A stretch of DNA of 64,000 nucleotides. Origin: Phymorhynchus buccinoides. Taxonomy: Eukaryota > Mollusca > Gastropoda > Neogastropoda > Raphitomidae. Made by a program: the position numbers and the translations under genes. Under the pieces are notes generated by a model. That model did no database searches. It was not told the DNA's origin and saw only the letters and a list, made by a program, of their open reading frames with translations. Positions 21,130-32,699 of the stretch are shown piece by piece. Numbering within the stretch: position 1 is the stretch's first letter; the number at the start of each line of letters is the position of its first letter. The stretch is taken from NCBI GenBank assembly GCA_017654935.2, contig CM065694.1:4409215-4473214 (forward strand), in the 5' to 3' direction.

Positions 21130-23245
21130 CTGGACAGTCAAATTGCAGGCCAATCATGCAAGAAAAGCTTAAAACACAGACAGGAATTGAATCATTAAAA
21201 AAAGAAAATGGGGATACAGCAACAACTGATGATGAAAAAGCAAGCACATTAAATAACTTTTTATCCAGTGTTTTTACGAGAGAGGACAATACAAATCTTC
21301 CTAATTTGGGTAAAGCTAAAAAATAAAATGGTAAGACATGAAAGACGTTAATATAAGAGTAGAAACCGTAGCAAAGAACCTTAAAGAACTGGATGTATCC
21401 AAGGCTCAAGGTCCTGACCAAATACCTCCCAAGGTATTCAAAGAACATGCAAGCGAGATATGTGTACCTTTAACTAAACTATTTACCAAACAATGGAACA
21501 TGGGGTAATACCTGATTACTGGAAGAAAGCTGAATTGTTGCTATTTTGAAAGAAAGGGTCAAGGTCAGATCCAGGTAATTATAGACCAGTAAGTCTCACT
21601 TGTGTAACATGTAAAGTAATGGAATCTATTTTACATGACAATATTGTTCAGTTTTTAACAGACAATAATCTATTTTCAGACTGTCAACATGGTTTTAGGA
21701 ATAAAATATATTGTGTTACCCAGCTACTACAAGTAATAGAACATTTTACTAATATGTTAGACAATGGAGAATCTTTAGATGTGACTTTAGAAAGGCTTTT
21801 GACTCTGTCCCGCACGAGAGATTACTAATTAAATTGTCAGCGTATGGAATAGAAGGCAAATTATTACAGTGGATAACAATATTCTTGTCTTAAAGAACTC
21901 AACGGGTTAGAGTTAGTAAGTCTTATTCAGAGGAAGCAAAGGTCTGCAGTGGTATTCCCCAAGGTAGCATAATTATTAGACCCTGACTTATTCACAACAT
22001 TCATAAATGATCTACTAGATAACATAAGTAGCGATTGTAAGATCTAAGCTGACGACACTAAAATATACAACCATTCTAACTACAAAGATATATTAAAGAT
22101 TTGTACACTTTAGAGCAGTGGTCAAACATTTGGAACTTGTATTTTAGAGTTAAAAAAATGTAAGGTAATGCATTACAGGAAACGTAACCCAAAACATGGA
22201 TATTTCATGAAACTTAATAACAGTGCTGATAAAATTGAAGAAAGTGAACAAGAAAAAGATTTGGGTATAGCTTTTGACGCCACATTAAGTTTTGATGAAC
22301 ATAATGCAATGTTATTAAAAAGGCAAATCAAATATTAGGACTAATGAAAGGTCTTTTGATTATTTGAATAAAGAAGTATTTGTGAAGTTGTATAAGGCAT
22401 TAGTCAGACCACATCTTGAATATGGTAATGTAGTATGGTTACTGTCTCTTAAGCGACAAGGTATTTTTTTGGAAAAGGTCCAAAGAAGAGCGACTAAATT
22501 AGCAAAAGCACGTAAAAACAAGACTTACGAAGAAAGACTTAGCTTTCTGAAACTGCCTTCACTAAAGGGCAGAAGGGTGAGAGGTGATCTCATTCAAGTA
22601 TATAATTTCTTTAATCATATATAAAACATTGACTTACAAGAATTTTTGGTGTTAAGTTCTGTAGATAAAACAAGAAATAGTTGTGTGTTGTTTCCGTTCC
22701 CCAGGTTAAACGCTCTTGGGGCACACCCAGTGCCATGTGAACATTTCGCATGGCCTTGTGTGGGAAGATTACGTGTATGACTGCTTTTAAAGGGCCCCGC
22801 CACATGGGCGGCCATACTCCGACTTCAGGGACTTCGCTCCATTCATGGAGCCACCCACACATTCACTCCACCCGTGGAGTGACAACAACCAACAATTCTT
22901 TACGGCGTGTAGGGAGAACTGCCACTGGTAAAGACAGCTTCCATTGGGCACAGCGACATCATTTTAATATTGGCCATGGGTCAATTTCACTTGCATCACA
23001 TGTACAGACACAGTGAATAGCCAAGGACCCTTGGCCACTACAACAAGGAATAGTGATGGGAAGGTGTTTTTTTCAAAAGCATTTTAAGACTAACAATCCA
23101 AATTTTTCGTTTTGTAACAGAGTCGTTCAATTTTGGAATTGTTTACCATCTAACATTAAGACTGCACCAAGTACTACTGGTAATATGTTTAAAAATCTTC
23201 CGGATAAAGAACCATTCATAAAATGTTTTTTTAAAGGAATTTGAC
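21130..23245 (+). mobile_element. CR1/Jockey-like LINE, heavily mutated, copy A
   Basis: RT fragments in order: LKELDVSKAQGPDQIPPKVF, NYRPVSLTCVTCKVMES, CQHGFRN with VTQLLQVIEHF, IPQGS, ADDTKIYNHSN, DLGIAFDATLSF, KALVRPHLEYGNVVW, VQRRATKLAKARKNKTYEER. After a break the C-terminal FCNRVVQFWNCLPSNI is found at 23095-23150. Several stops and frameshifts lie between fragments, and about 350 bp of unrelated repeat interrupts the end. The endonuclease is missing. The module B copy has the same lesions. Placed between the GIMAP-A and ZU5-A genes, antisense to both. Confidence 0.85.
22690..23050. repeat. SINE-like dispersed repeat inserted in the CR1-like LINE
   Basis: The core includes CACACCCAGTGCCATGTGA, TGTGTGGGAAGATTACG and CTGCTTTTAAAGGGCCCC. 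Related copies lie at about 36940-37165 and 39190-39420, and this one is repeated at 51440-51800. It separates two parts of the LINE ORF that are contiguous in family members. Confidence 0.6.
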
Positions 23246-23273
23246 GAATAGAAATATTGGCCATTCCTATTTC

Positions 23274-23279
23274 TTTATT
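23274..23279 (-). promoter_or_regulatory. Possible GIMAP-A polyadenylation signal
   Basis: AATAAA on the minus strand about 200 bp past the GIMAP-A stop. It lies just beyond the CR1-like LINE remnant. Confidence 0.3.
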
Positions 23280-23477
23280 TGTAGCATAGGAAAATTTGCA
23301 AACCACCAATACAAATACTCAACAATAAAAAAATCAAGATATAAGAAGAATGATAGGGCATACAAGGGCAGCGAGGCCCATATCAAGCCCTGATCACTAA
23401 TGCTACTACTAGGTGACACGTTTGTTGTTTAATTTGTTTAGCTTGTTGTCACACTTTGTTTTTCAAAAGCCCAAAGA

Positions 23478-25037
23478 TTACCTTCTAAACAACCCAGCGA
23501 TTGCCTTCAAACCTGAGTCTGCCTTTTTCAGCCAGCCTGGTTTCTTGTTATTGGCTATGCCTTCCTTCATCCTGTTCATCTCCTCACGATAGGCTTCCTC
23601 TCTTCTTCTTTGGTCCTCCCTCTCTTCTTCACGTCTCTGTTCTTCCCGCTTTTCTATTTCTTTTTGTTGTTCCTCTCTTCTTCTTTGGTCTTTCCTTTCT
23701 TCTTCACGTCTCTGTTCTTCCAGTTTTTCTATTTCGTTTTGCGTTTCAATCAATTTTTCCTTTCTTCTTTGGTCTTTCTTCTCTTCTTCATGTCTCTGTT
23801 CTTCCAGTTGTTCTATTTCTTTTTGGTTTTCCTCTCTTCTTCTGTCGTCTTTCTTCTTTTCTTCACGTTTCTGTTTTTCCCTTTTTTCTATTTCTTTTTG
23901 TTTTTGAATCAATTCTTCCTCTCTTCTTTCTTGGTTTTTCTTCTCTTCTTCACGTCCATGTTCTTCCAGTCTTTCCATTTCTTTTTGTTTTTCAATCAAT
24001 TCTTCCTCTCTTCTTTTTTGGTCTTTCTCGTTTTCTTCACGTCTCTGTTCTTTCAGTTTTTCTATTTCTTTTTGTTTTTCATGCAATTCTTCCTCTCTTC
24101 TTCTTTTGTCTTTCGTCTCTTCTTCACGTCTCTGTTTTTCCAGTCTTTCCATTTCTTTTTGTTTTTCAATCAATTCTTCCTCCTTTCTTTTTTGGTCTTT
24201 CTTCTCTTCTTCATGTCTCTGTTCTTCCAGTTTTTCTTTTTCTTCTTGTTTTTGAATCAATTCTCTTCTTTCGTTTTCCCTTTCTTCATTCAAATAGGAC
24301 ATCTCTTCTCTTAACCTCTCGCAAACCGATTTAAGTTCCATATCTTTCAATTTCATTTTCTCCTCGCTGAGTGCCTTGGCCTTGGCCCTTTCCTGGCAGA
24401 TTTTTTCCTCTTCTTGAGCTCTCTTTTGTTTTTCCATTTCTCGTTCTCTTTCTTTCTTTTCAGTTTCAGCTGTCAGTTTTTGAACAATCTCTGTAGTTTC
24501 AATAAATTTGGTCATGAGATTAAAGATGTGTTGCGCCCGTTCTGGATCTTTCGTGGTGACTTTGGCCAGTCTTCTCCCCACTTCCCTTTCAAGGTATTGT
24601 CCTACAGAGGCATACTTTGGACATTTGTAGCTTCCATAAGCCGTTTTCATTCTCCTCACCTCATCCAGAAGTTGTTCCACTTGCTTTTTGTTCTTCTTGT
24701 CGATGTTGTTGAACACAAAACACCTGTGTCCACAATCATCAACCACTTGGATCAGTTCTTTGGGAGCTCTTTTCAGCAGTTCTGCCAGTGTAATCTTTTC
24801 CCTCTCCAAGTCATCCCCACCTGTAAAAACAACTATCATGTAATTTGTAATGTCATCATTGAACAAAGTTTTCAGCCTGAGAAAACCCCGAATCTCTTCA
24901 GCAGTGAAACGTCCAAGGCGGATGACGTAGAGGATGGCGTGAGGACCCGGGTGCATGCAGGCAACGGCTTGCACGATGGTGGTGGCTATTTCTTGATTGG
25001 AGAGCTTAGTGTCATACAGGCCAGGGCAGTCCATCAA
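23478..25037 (-). CDS. GIMAP/AIG1-type GTPase A, main exon (G3-G5 plus coiled coil)
   Basis: Acceptor TTTATTTTCAG; the exon starts in phase 0 and is open for 519 codons to the stop. Residues 1-10 hold the G3 motif (DCPGLYD), 33-47 the GIMAP conserved box (HAILYVIRLGRFTAEE), 72-77 a G4-like TGGDDL and 105-111 a G5-like RCFVFNN. From about 170 the chain is almost pure charged coiled coil with eight copies of a 25-29-residue repeat (pattern EKQKEIEKLEEQRREEE), and it ends with an amphipathic LKKADSGLKAIAGLFRR, which might bind membranes. GIMAPs are GTPases that oligomerise on membranes in vertebrate lymphocytes and are expanded in molluscs, where they are linked to infection responses. The P-loop is on the preceding exon at 30651-30814 and the phases agree. 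Confidence 0.9.
   Translation of the reverse strand: MMDCPGLYDTKLSNQEIATTIVQAVACMHPGPHAILYVIRLGRFTAEEIRGFLRLKTLFNDDITNYMIVVFTGGDDLEREKITLAELLKRAPKELIQVVDDCGHRCFVFNNIDKKNKKQVEQLLDEVRRMKTAYGSYKCPKYASVGQYLEREVGRRLAKVTTKDPERAQHIFNLMTKFIETTEIVQKLTAETEKKEREREMEKQKRAQEEEKICQERAKAKALSEEKMKLKDMELKSVCERLREEMSYLNEERENERRELIQKQEEKEKLEEQRHEEEKKDQKRKEEELIEKQKEMERLEKQRREEETKDKRRREEELHEKQKEIEKLKEQRREENEKDQKRREEELIEKQKEMERLEEHGREEEKKNQERREEELIQKQKEIEKREKQKREEKKKDDRRREENQKEIEQLEEQRHEEEKKDQRRKEKLIETQNEIEKLEEQRREEERKDQRRREEQQKEIEKREEQRREEEREDQRRREEAYREEMNRMKEGIANNKKPGWLKKADSGLKAIAGLFRR
23590..24280 (-). repeat. Coding repeat array in GIMAP-A (8 units of 75-87 bp)
   Basis: Eight units of 24-29 residues, such as ELIEKQKEMERLEKQRREEE, tandem in the coiled coil. 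Module B has nine. Confidence 0.9.
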
Positions 25038-25436
25038 CTGAAAATAAAATAAACTGTCATAACTGGAGGTAGTGGTCTTTTTTTCTTAAAAAAAAGTCGT
25101 GAGCGCTCTTATGGCAACCGGAGACATATACAATACCAATATCTGTCTACTTTTAATACGTTTAAGAACAATAATTATATTAATGTAACAAACAAATTAA
25201 CTCGATCTTTACTAATACCATTGACATCAAGGGGATGTCGAAGGAGTGAGGTGGAGGCAGAGGGAGGGGGATAGGGGCGGGTGAAAGACCTCGGTTAAAA
25301 AATTAAAACACACTTTCGGCGAGACAAACATCTGAGGTCTCATGCACTGCACATATGATGACGATGGAGGCCGCTCTCAAGTAACTAAGGACCATTAAGT
25401 AGGAAGTTTTCCACGGAAAGGCCACAGACGATCTCA
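25038..25436. other. GIMAP-A intron, 5' part
   Basis: No exon seen. Matches module B (53866-54264) closely. Confidence 0.6.
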
Positions 25437-25612
25437 GACGATTTGCAACTAAATTTCAGAGTCTTTTTAATGATTTTGACTGATTGTCCTTCAAAAACTT
25501 GCTCAGACCCAAAATAATTTTTGCAACGTCATTGCCAAAGAGGGGACGTTATATAGGCCGCGAGGCCTAGGCTTGAGAGCCTGTCCCTACTACTACTACT
25601 ACTACTACTACT
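25437..25612. mobile_element. Copy-A-only segment ending in (TAC)n
   Basis: Module B lacks these bases: it reads GACGATCTCA directly into ATGTTTCGTCTTC. The piece ends in nine TAC-type triplets, as SINE tails often do. No clear target duplication was seen, so a deletion in B is also possible. Confidence 0.55.
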
Positions 25613-25834
25613 AATGTTTCGTCTTCATGGATCGGAAACCTGAAGGCTGCTAAGGCCAATCCTGGATTGCATACTCTTGACCACGTTAAGGAAGAGAATC
25701 TCTTAATTGGGCGGTTGACGCTCTTCTCATCTGTACTTATGGCATACGTAACATGTCAATCACTCTATGCAAAGACTCGATACTTTTTTAAAAGTATCCA
25801 TACATTTCGAAAATTATCTTCACTCAGTATGGAT

Positions 25835-26838
25835 TTGGAATCGGAAATAGACTGAAACTGCCCTGGCCAAAGCAGCACAAATTATTTGCTAGGAATAAAA
25901 AACAACGGACAGAATTATGGCATACAAAACGTGTCAAACAGTCTACTACTCGATGCAAAGACTTGATAGTTTTTGAAAGTATTAATACAAAACAATAGTC
26001 TACTCGTTTCCAAATGGAATGATCCGTTTAAGAAAGAATCGATCCTTTTGTGAACGTATCGCTATTTTGTGAAAAGGATCGCACACTTTAAAAAAGAATA
26101 GATGCTTTTCATACTTTACGAACATATGGATCCTTTTTGAGTGAAAGTATCGATAAATTGTATCAAAACGCGCATTTAGGAACTCTACCGAACAAGTCAC
26201 ATACAAAATTATGCTCGGATACGAAACTGAACACGAAACTACGTCAATTGTTTCCAGCATGACTTAGCATGAAACATTCCTCGATTATGTCTAATGCCCT
26301 TCTAGTCAGCTATTCTGTATTGTGTACTAAACGTGTCAAACACGGCATGCAAAAACTGGATGCAAACATTCAATACTTTTCGAAAAGTGTCAATGCAAAA
26401 CAATGCTCATTTCGAAAAGGAACAATCCTTTTAAAAAAATGATCGATCATTTTCGCAAAAGTATCAATACTATGTGAAAAGGGTCGCGCACTTTCAAAAA
26501 AGTATCAATGTTTTCCGTACTTTGTGAACGTATGGATCCTTTTTAGAGAGAATGTGTGCATACCTTGCAAACGATATTTTCTTGAAATACGCATTTTACG
26601 AACTTGACCAAACGAGTCATATTAAAAATGATGCTCGTAGATGAAGCGAAACGGAACACAAAATGATATAAATTTCTTTTAATATGACGGGGTCCTAAAC
26701 TCTCTCCTATGCTCCTCAGTTATGTCTAATGATCTTCTCGTCGCATTTTCAGCTATTCTGTCCGTTTATTTTATTCCTGCCAAATAATTTGTGCTGCTTT
26801 GGCAAGTGCAGTTTCGGTTAATTTCCGATTCCAGATTT
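25835..26838. repeat. Foldback repeat flanked by about 80-bp inverted arms
   Basis: The left arm 25835-25915 (GGAATCGGAAATAGACTGAA, AAAGCAGCACAAATTATTTG, CGGACAGAAT) and the right arm 26745-26838 are reverse complements with few mismatches. Between them are two degenerate copies of a roughly 380-bp unit with GTATCGAT-like and AAAGTATNNAT motifs. Module B has the same structure, enlarged by the insertion at 54834-55501. Confidence 0.75.
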
Positions 26839-26956
26839 ATAGGCCTATGTGTTCATTTTTAGATGCTCTGCAAAACTGGGAAATACTCGATCCTTTCGCA
26901 TCGATCCATTTGGAACCGAGCCATGCCAAATATGGATACTTTTCAAAAGGTTTTAG

Positions 26957-26970
26957 CAAAGTATCGAGTG
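26957..26970. repeat. Target-site duplication, left, of the copy-A LINE
   Basis: CAAAGTATCGAGTG, identical to 30522-30535. The uninterrupted site is present once in module B at about 56266-56279 as ACAAAGTATCGAGTG followed by TTTGCATC. Confidence 0.9.
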
Positions 26971-29900
26971 GCTAACGAAAATATAATTATGGGAGGGGAC
27001 TGGAATGTTGTACTTGATCCAAAGGTAGAGGCAATAAATTATAGTAGTTATAGTAATCGCCCACGAAGTCGAAATAAGATAATTGACATGATGGGATATC
27101 CACTGTTGGTTGATGTGTGGAGACATCTTTATCCAAATAAGAGGGGTTACACATGGATAAGGTTCAATTCAGTACAACAGAGCAGACTGGATTTTTTTCT
27201 TAATTTCAGATTCTTTTCTCATTGAAACAAGCGGGGTTAACATAACCCCTGGCTATCGATCAGATCACTCTATGGTCTCCCTCAAACTAAAAAGTAACTT
27301 GAAAAAAAGAGACAAACAATATTGGTAATTCAACAATTCCCTTCTTAGAGATATAGAATATATTAATGTTGTTAAACAAGTGATTAAGAATATTAAAGGG
27401 CAGTATGCAGTCTTAGTTTATGATTGTGATAATTTGGATGAAATTCCTGACGAAAATATACAATTTCAAGTAAATGACCAACTATTCTTTGAAACTACTT
27501 CTTATGGAAATACAAGGGAAAACTATATTATATGGTGCGTTTAAGAAAGAAAAAAAAGAATGTAAGGAAGAAAAACAGCTAATAGAATAACATATTAAAA
27601 TAATAGAAAATACGTTATATGCTAGTAATGTTGAAACACTTCAAGAGAAAAGAGTCAGACTAGAGGAAATTCGAAGCAAAAGATTAGAGGGAATGCTCGT
27701 AAGATCGAAAGCCTTATGGTTCAAGGACGGTGAAAAGACGAGCAGATATTTTTGCAATTTAGAAGAAAAAAATTTCATTGATAAAACGATATGTTATATT
27801 CAAAAAGATAGTGGTGAAACAATATTTGATGACACTGACATTGTAAATGAAACAAAGAGCTTTTACGAGCACTTATACACGGAGAGGGAGACAATTGATG
27901 TTGATCTAAATGAGCTAATGTTTGATGCTCCAAAGATGGACGAAGAAAAAAAAGAACTTCTAGAAGGAGAAAACACATACGAAGAGGCACTATATGCCTT
28001 GAAAGAAATGAAGAGTAACAAAATTCCTGGTAGTGACGGTTTTACGAACGAATTTTATAAATTCTTTTTCCGCGACATTGGCACTTTTCTAGTTAGGTCA
28101 TTGAATTTTGGCTACTCTTCAGGTCTGATGTCAGTTACCCAAAGAGTTGGTATCATCACTATGATTCCTAAAGATAATAAACCAAAACATTTTCTTAAAA
28201 ATTGGCGTCCAATTTCTTTACTGAATACAGCATACAAGATAGCTTCATCTTGCAAACAGACAAGCCAATACTACATGGATTAATCAATAAGGATCAAACT
28301 GGGTTTTCAAAAGGTAGATACATAGGAGAAAACATCCGTCTGCTCTACGTTGTATTGTTTATGACAGAACAACAAAATATCCCTGGACAAACTATAACAG
28401 TAGACTTTGAAAAGGCATTTGACTCGGCTTCTTGGAAGTTTTGGGATACTGTTTAGGACGTTTTTAAATTTTGGACCTTATGTAAAAATATGGGTGAAAA
28501 CTTTTTATTATGACATAAAAACGTGTGTATCTGTTAATGGAAGTTACACCACATCCTTTAAAATTTCTAGAGGAGTCTGCCAGGGAGATCCACTCTCTCC
28601 ATATTAATTTTGAATCTTCTGTGTGCAGAAATATTGTCTTTACTTATGCGTAAGAATGATCGCATTAAGGGACTTTCTATTAACGAAAAAGAATATTTAC
28701 TCTCTCAGTTTGCAGACGATACAACTGTTTACCATGATGGTAGTGAAATTTCATTTAGAGAAGCCATTAAGTTACTAGAACAATTTGGTCTAAAAAAAAT
28801 AAATCGTGAAAAAAACTAATGTAATTTGGATAGTTAGTATGAAAAACTCTCCAAAAAGATACATGCGGGACAGGAATGTTTGTTGGGATCCGGGTATTTT
28901 TTCAGTATTAGGAATACAATTTTCTACTACCATTGATAGCATTGTGAACATAAACTTTGAAAATAAAATAATACAGATACGAAACATTTTGGCAAAATGG
29001 AGAAAAAGAAATTTAACACCTTTTGGTAAAATTGCAGTTTTAAAATCGTTAGCAATTTCAAAGGTTGTACATTTATTTAGTAACCTTCCAGACCCTAGTG
29101 ATAACTTTTTAAAGGAACTTGATTCATTGTTTTACAACTTTTTGTGGGACGGGAAACCCAATCGAATTAGCAAACAATGTGTTTGTCAAGGCTATGAAAA
29201 TGGTGGATTGAGAATGGTTAATGTTTTTGCATTTTTGTCTGCTATCAAGGTATCTTGGTAAAAAAGAATATTTTTTGATAATTTAAACAACCTTCAAGAG
29301 CTAGCTTTTTCCTTTGTTCCTGGATTAGAAAAACTTAATCTACTAGGTTCTGAATAGATTAGTGTATTACTTACAAGAACACACAACCAGTTTTGGAAGG
29401 ATGTTTTAAAGCATTTCAAAAAGGTGTCACTAAAATGCATTTCGACTGACATTCACGACTTTGTTTCTAATTGTATTCATTACAATGTCAATATTTTAAG
29501 AGAAAAGAAAACTGTTTTTATAAAGCAATGGGTTGAAGCAGGCATACTGCAAATAAGACATTTACTTAATGATGAGGGACGTTTCCTTTCATTTGAACTT
29601 TTTCATCAAAAATTTCCGAACGTACAAACTAATTATTTATCTGTTCGCTGGCACCATGGAGGCAGTGAAGAAATACAAAAATAAATTACAATGTGATTTG
29701 ACCCCTAAATACAAAATATTAGAACCTCCTAACTGGGCAGTCATTTTAAAGGGGAACAAATGCGTTTATTCAACTCTTGTTAATTCACAAAAACGCCCAG
29801 CTGGTATTAGTAAATGGAACAGAAACTATGACAACCTGAAATGGAAATCAATTTTTAAAAAGTGCTCTTCTTCAACCACTGACACACAACTCAGATGGTT

Positions 29901-30521
29901 CCAACATAGATTATTACTTAGAATACTTCCCACACGCAGATACCTTTTCATACGCAAAATAGTTGACTCGTCCTCGTGTGCCTTGTGTAATGAGGAAGAA
30001 GAAACTATTGTGCATTTATTTTGGCATTGTCGAATTGCAAGACATTTTTGACATCTTTTTGACATTCAGTGGCTTCCATATAAGCCCGTGTTGGGATAGG
30101 GCATAGCGTTTTTTTAAATACTATTGTAGTATTTTTGTCTTTGCATACATTACATACTTATCACAAATCTTCATTTATGTGTATAATCAGTTGTTTACCA
30201 CCACACTAATGGCGATAACATGTATGTAGATGTTCCTTTTTTTTTCTTTCTTTAAAAAAAAAATTATTATTATTATTATTATTTATTTCTGTACTTGTGT
30301 TTTTAAATTTTATTTCATGTGTACATAATTTATTTACTCATAATAGTTTATTTATTTTTCCTTATAGTTTGTTCGTGTGTATTTTTTTCCTCTCATAATA
30401 TTGTTATTCATTTTTTATTAAATCTCTCAGCGCACTGTCCTCTTTCTGCGCATATGTAATTTCCAATGTTGTGAATAAAAAAGTATCTAAAAACCTAAAA
30501 AACAACAACAACAAAAACCAC
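26971..30521 (+). mobile_element. Tx1/L1-like LINE, 5'-truncated, present only in copy A
   Basis: Starts inside the endonuclease (ENIIMGGDWNVVLDP) and continues with GYRSDHSMVSLKLKS, the RT parts LKEMKSNKIPGSDGFTNEFY, NWRPISLLNTAYKI, DQTGFSKGRYIGENIRLLY, TVDFEKAFDSASW, CQGDPLSPY, QFADDTTVYHDG, and a C-terminal CALCNEEEETIVHLFWHC near 29975-30040. Several frameshifts and stops break the frame. The 3' end has AATAAA at 30474 and an A/C-rich tail. The flanking 14-bp target duplications and the empty site in module B prove a retrotransposition after the two copies separated. Antisense in GIMAP-A intron 2. Confidence 0.93.
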
Positions 30522-30535
30522 CAAAGTATCGAGTG
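30522..30535. repeat. Target-site duplication, right, of the copy-A LINE
   Basis: CAAAGTATCGAGTG, as at 26957-26970. Confidence 0.9.
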
Positions 30536-30650
30536 TTTGCATTGAGTGTTTGACACATTTCGTAGGCCATATCAAGGTTCATAATACTTTCAAGTGATTA
30601 ATTAAGATTTTTGTCTGACGTTGTGTACATTTGAAAGACAATCACAATAC

Positions 30651-30814
30651 CTCGATAATTTGTCCATCCTTTTCAACCGTCTGCAGATCGCACTCTCCAG
30701 TAACAGAACTGAAGTTGACCCCTGATGCAAACTTGTTTTCTCCCAGAATAGTATTTCCTGTGGTGCTTTTTCCACTTCCGGTTTTTCCAAGCATCAACAT
30801 CCGAAAGACTTCCT
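30651..30814 (-). CDS. GIMAP/AIG1-type GTPase A, P-loop exon (G1)
   Basis: Acceptor CTCTGTTTACAG, donor GAG|GTATTG; 164 bp, entering in phase 1 and ending in phase 0, so it joins the main exon as IIE|LMDCPGLYD. The translation contains [20 protein letters not shown], a perfect Walker A/P-loop for GTP binding followed by the typical ILGENKF of the family. Three upstream candidate exons (35349, 36405 and 40160) all end with one base, G, as this exon requires. The intron to the main exon hosts the LINE at 26971-30521. Confidence 0.9.
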
Positions 30815-31438
30815 CTGTAAACAGAGAAAGAAAATCATTCTATAAATGCATTTGTATGTTTATTTTTAAGACTAGTAATACAACGTACATGAGATCCAAA
30901 CAAAATTGAATACCACCCATTGGCCTACTTGTGGATGACATTTTTTATAGTCTGGTTGTCGCTTTAAGTTTACAAAGGATATCTAATTTATAAAATGGCT
31001 GTAGGCTTAAAATGCGTTTCCTCAGCAACCCAGTTTCAATAAATTTCTTTTTCAGGTGCAACCAAAACTCCGTTTGCAATTTCAATATCTTATATGTTCG
31101 GACAATTTTGTTTTGTCATAACTGGGCTCGGAAAGTTAGATGCATATGGAAAGCCTTGCATTTATGTGCTCTGAGCAGCGAAAATACCCATTTTTTCAAC
31201 TAGACAGTTTGTAGACAAATTTGTTGTTTCATTTTGTTTTGCAAAGGTTCTGTTGTACCATGATTGATTTAGGTTATTTGTACGTGGGTTGTTGTGCAAA
31301 CAGATTAAAAAAAGTATCCAGTGCAGTTTTAACACATCTTATATCACTCGTTCATGCATTGAATCTTCATCACAATTCTAAAACCTCAAATTATATTATT
31401 AACACATGTGTAGGTAGTATCTAATTGAAGTGATCCTG
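30815..31438. other. GIMAP-A intron shared with module B
   Basis: Matches 56571-57221 up to TGATCCTGA, where similarity stops abruptly. No exon seen. Confidence 0.6.
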
Positions 31439-31471
31439 AATGAAGTAAATTCAATTGTTCCAATTTAGCAC

Positions 31472-31480
31472 AGAGAGAGA

Positions 31481-31552
<72 letters not shown>

Positions 31553-31569
31553 AGAGAGAGAGAGAGAGA
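31472..31569. repeat. (AG)n microsatellite
   Basis: Almost pure GA, left of the 132-bp spacer shared with 60248-60379. Confidence 0.97.
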
Positions 31570-31696
31570 TTTGAATAGTTGCAAGGAGAGGGTCTGAAGA
31601 TTTTTTTATACAAACAATACAAAGCATTCTTGACAAGTTATGCCTAGAGCTCCTACACTGTTCTATCATTTATCCTTATTACTGACATTTAAACAG

Positions 31697-31701
<5 letters not shown>
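31570..31701. repeat. 132-bp spacer between (AG)n tracts, shared with 60248-60379
   Basis: TTTGAATAGTTGCAAGGAGA through ATTTAAACAGTAAATGAG occurs in both places with about 10 differences, each time with (AG)n on its left and right. It could be the continuation of the module duplication beyond an insertion in B, or a dispersed element. Confidence 0.8.

Positions 31702-31783
<82 letters not shown>
31702..31783. repeat. (AG)n microsatellite
   Basis: Right neighbour of the 132-bp spacer and 3' neighbour (in minus sense) of the LINE tail at 31784. Confidence 0.97.
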
Positions 31784-31785
<2 letters not shown>

Positions 31786-32340
31786 AATTAATTAATTTTA
31801 TTTATAGAAGGGTAATAGAGTAAGCAATAACATGCTTTTTTACATCCAGCCCTCTGGACAAAATACATATATAAAAGTAGAAAATGGAAAACGAAAATAA
31901 ACACAAACAAAGTAATATAAAGCATGCAAAAAACATCCCTATATTGTAACACATCAATAACAAAATCAAACCTATTATTATTGACTATACTCATTATTAA
32001 CATTCAAAATTTGTGAAGTAAGCGCATACACACGGGAAAATAAAACCCAATCCTACTTTTCACACTCATCTTTAACATTCAGAAATTGAGAAGTGCACAA
32101 ACATATGACACAAAAACAACAACCTTAATCATACTTTATATACTCATCATTAAAATGTACTTATTTGAAAAGAAACCCATGCACATAATAAAGTCAAACA
32201 TAGTATTACTTTACCTACTCATCTTAGCATGCACAATTTAAAATGTAAATACATGTACCCATGGCAACATGAAACCTATTCCTACATTACATTATTCATT
32301 TTTAACATGCACAAATTAAGAGGTAAACGCACACACGTAA
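31784..32340 (-). mobile_element. LINE 3'-tail fragment, reverse copy of 10083-10633
   Basis: Reverse complement of the tail at 10.1-10.6 kb, again ending (in its own sense) at a (TC)n tract. Followed at 32340-32570 by degenerate copies of the same AT-rich units. Confidence 0.7.
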
Positions 32341-32576
32341 CAAAAAGCAGACCTAGTCATATTGTTTACATGCGGATACACATATTAAAAAGTAAATACA
32401 TACACATGACGAAATCAAGCCTAAACCTACTTTATAGTACTCATCTTTAACATGCACATAAGTAAAACATGGCCTATGCTCATCACAAAATCAAGACTAA
32501 TCCTACTTTACATACTCGTAACATATACACAATTTAAATTTAAAGCCGATACACATAATAAAATCAAGTCTAATCA

Positions 32577-32690
<114 letters not shown>

Positions 32691-32699
32691 GAGTCAGGA

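Larger units (their letters stand above)
13551..31438. repeat. Module A of a large duplicated segment
   Basis: Corresponds to 42263-57221. The ZU5 main exons have equal length (2047 bp) and I saw essentially one, synonymous, change while comparing them. GIMAP exons differ at many codons. Copy A alone contains a LINE at 26971-30521 and about 176 bp at 25437-25612; copy B alone contains a 668-bp solo-LTR-like insertion. The left limit is hidden by the gap at 41763-42262. Confidence 0.9.

Noticed and set aside
23501..24334. Hydrophobic plus-strand frames with FFF/LFL that look like membrane proteins
   Set aside because: Antisense of the Lys/Glu-rich GIMAP coiled coil (AAG/GAA read backwards gives Phe/Leu/Ser codons); the same at 52.2-53.2 kb and for the ZU5 exons.
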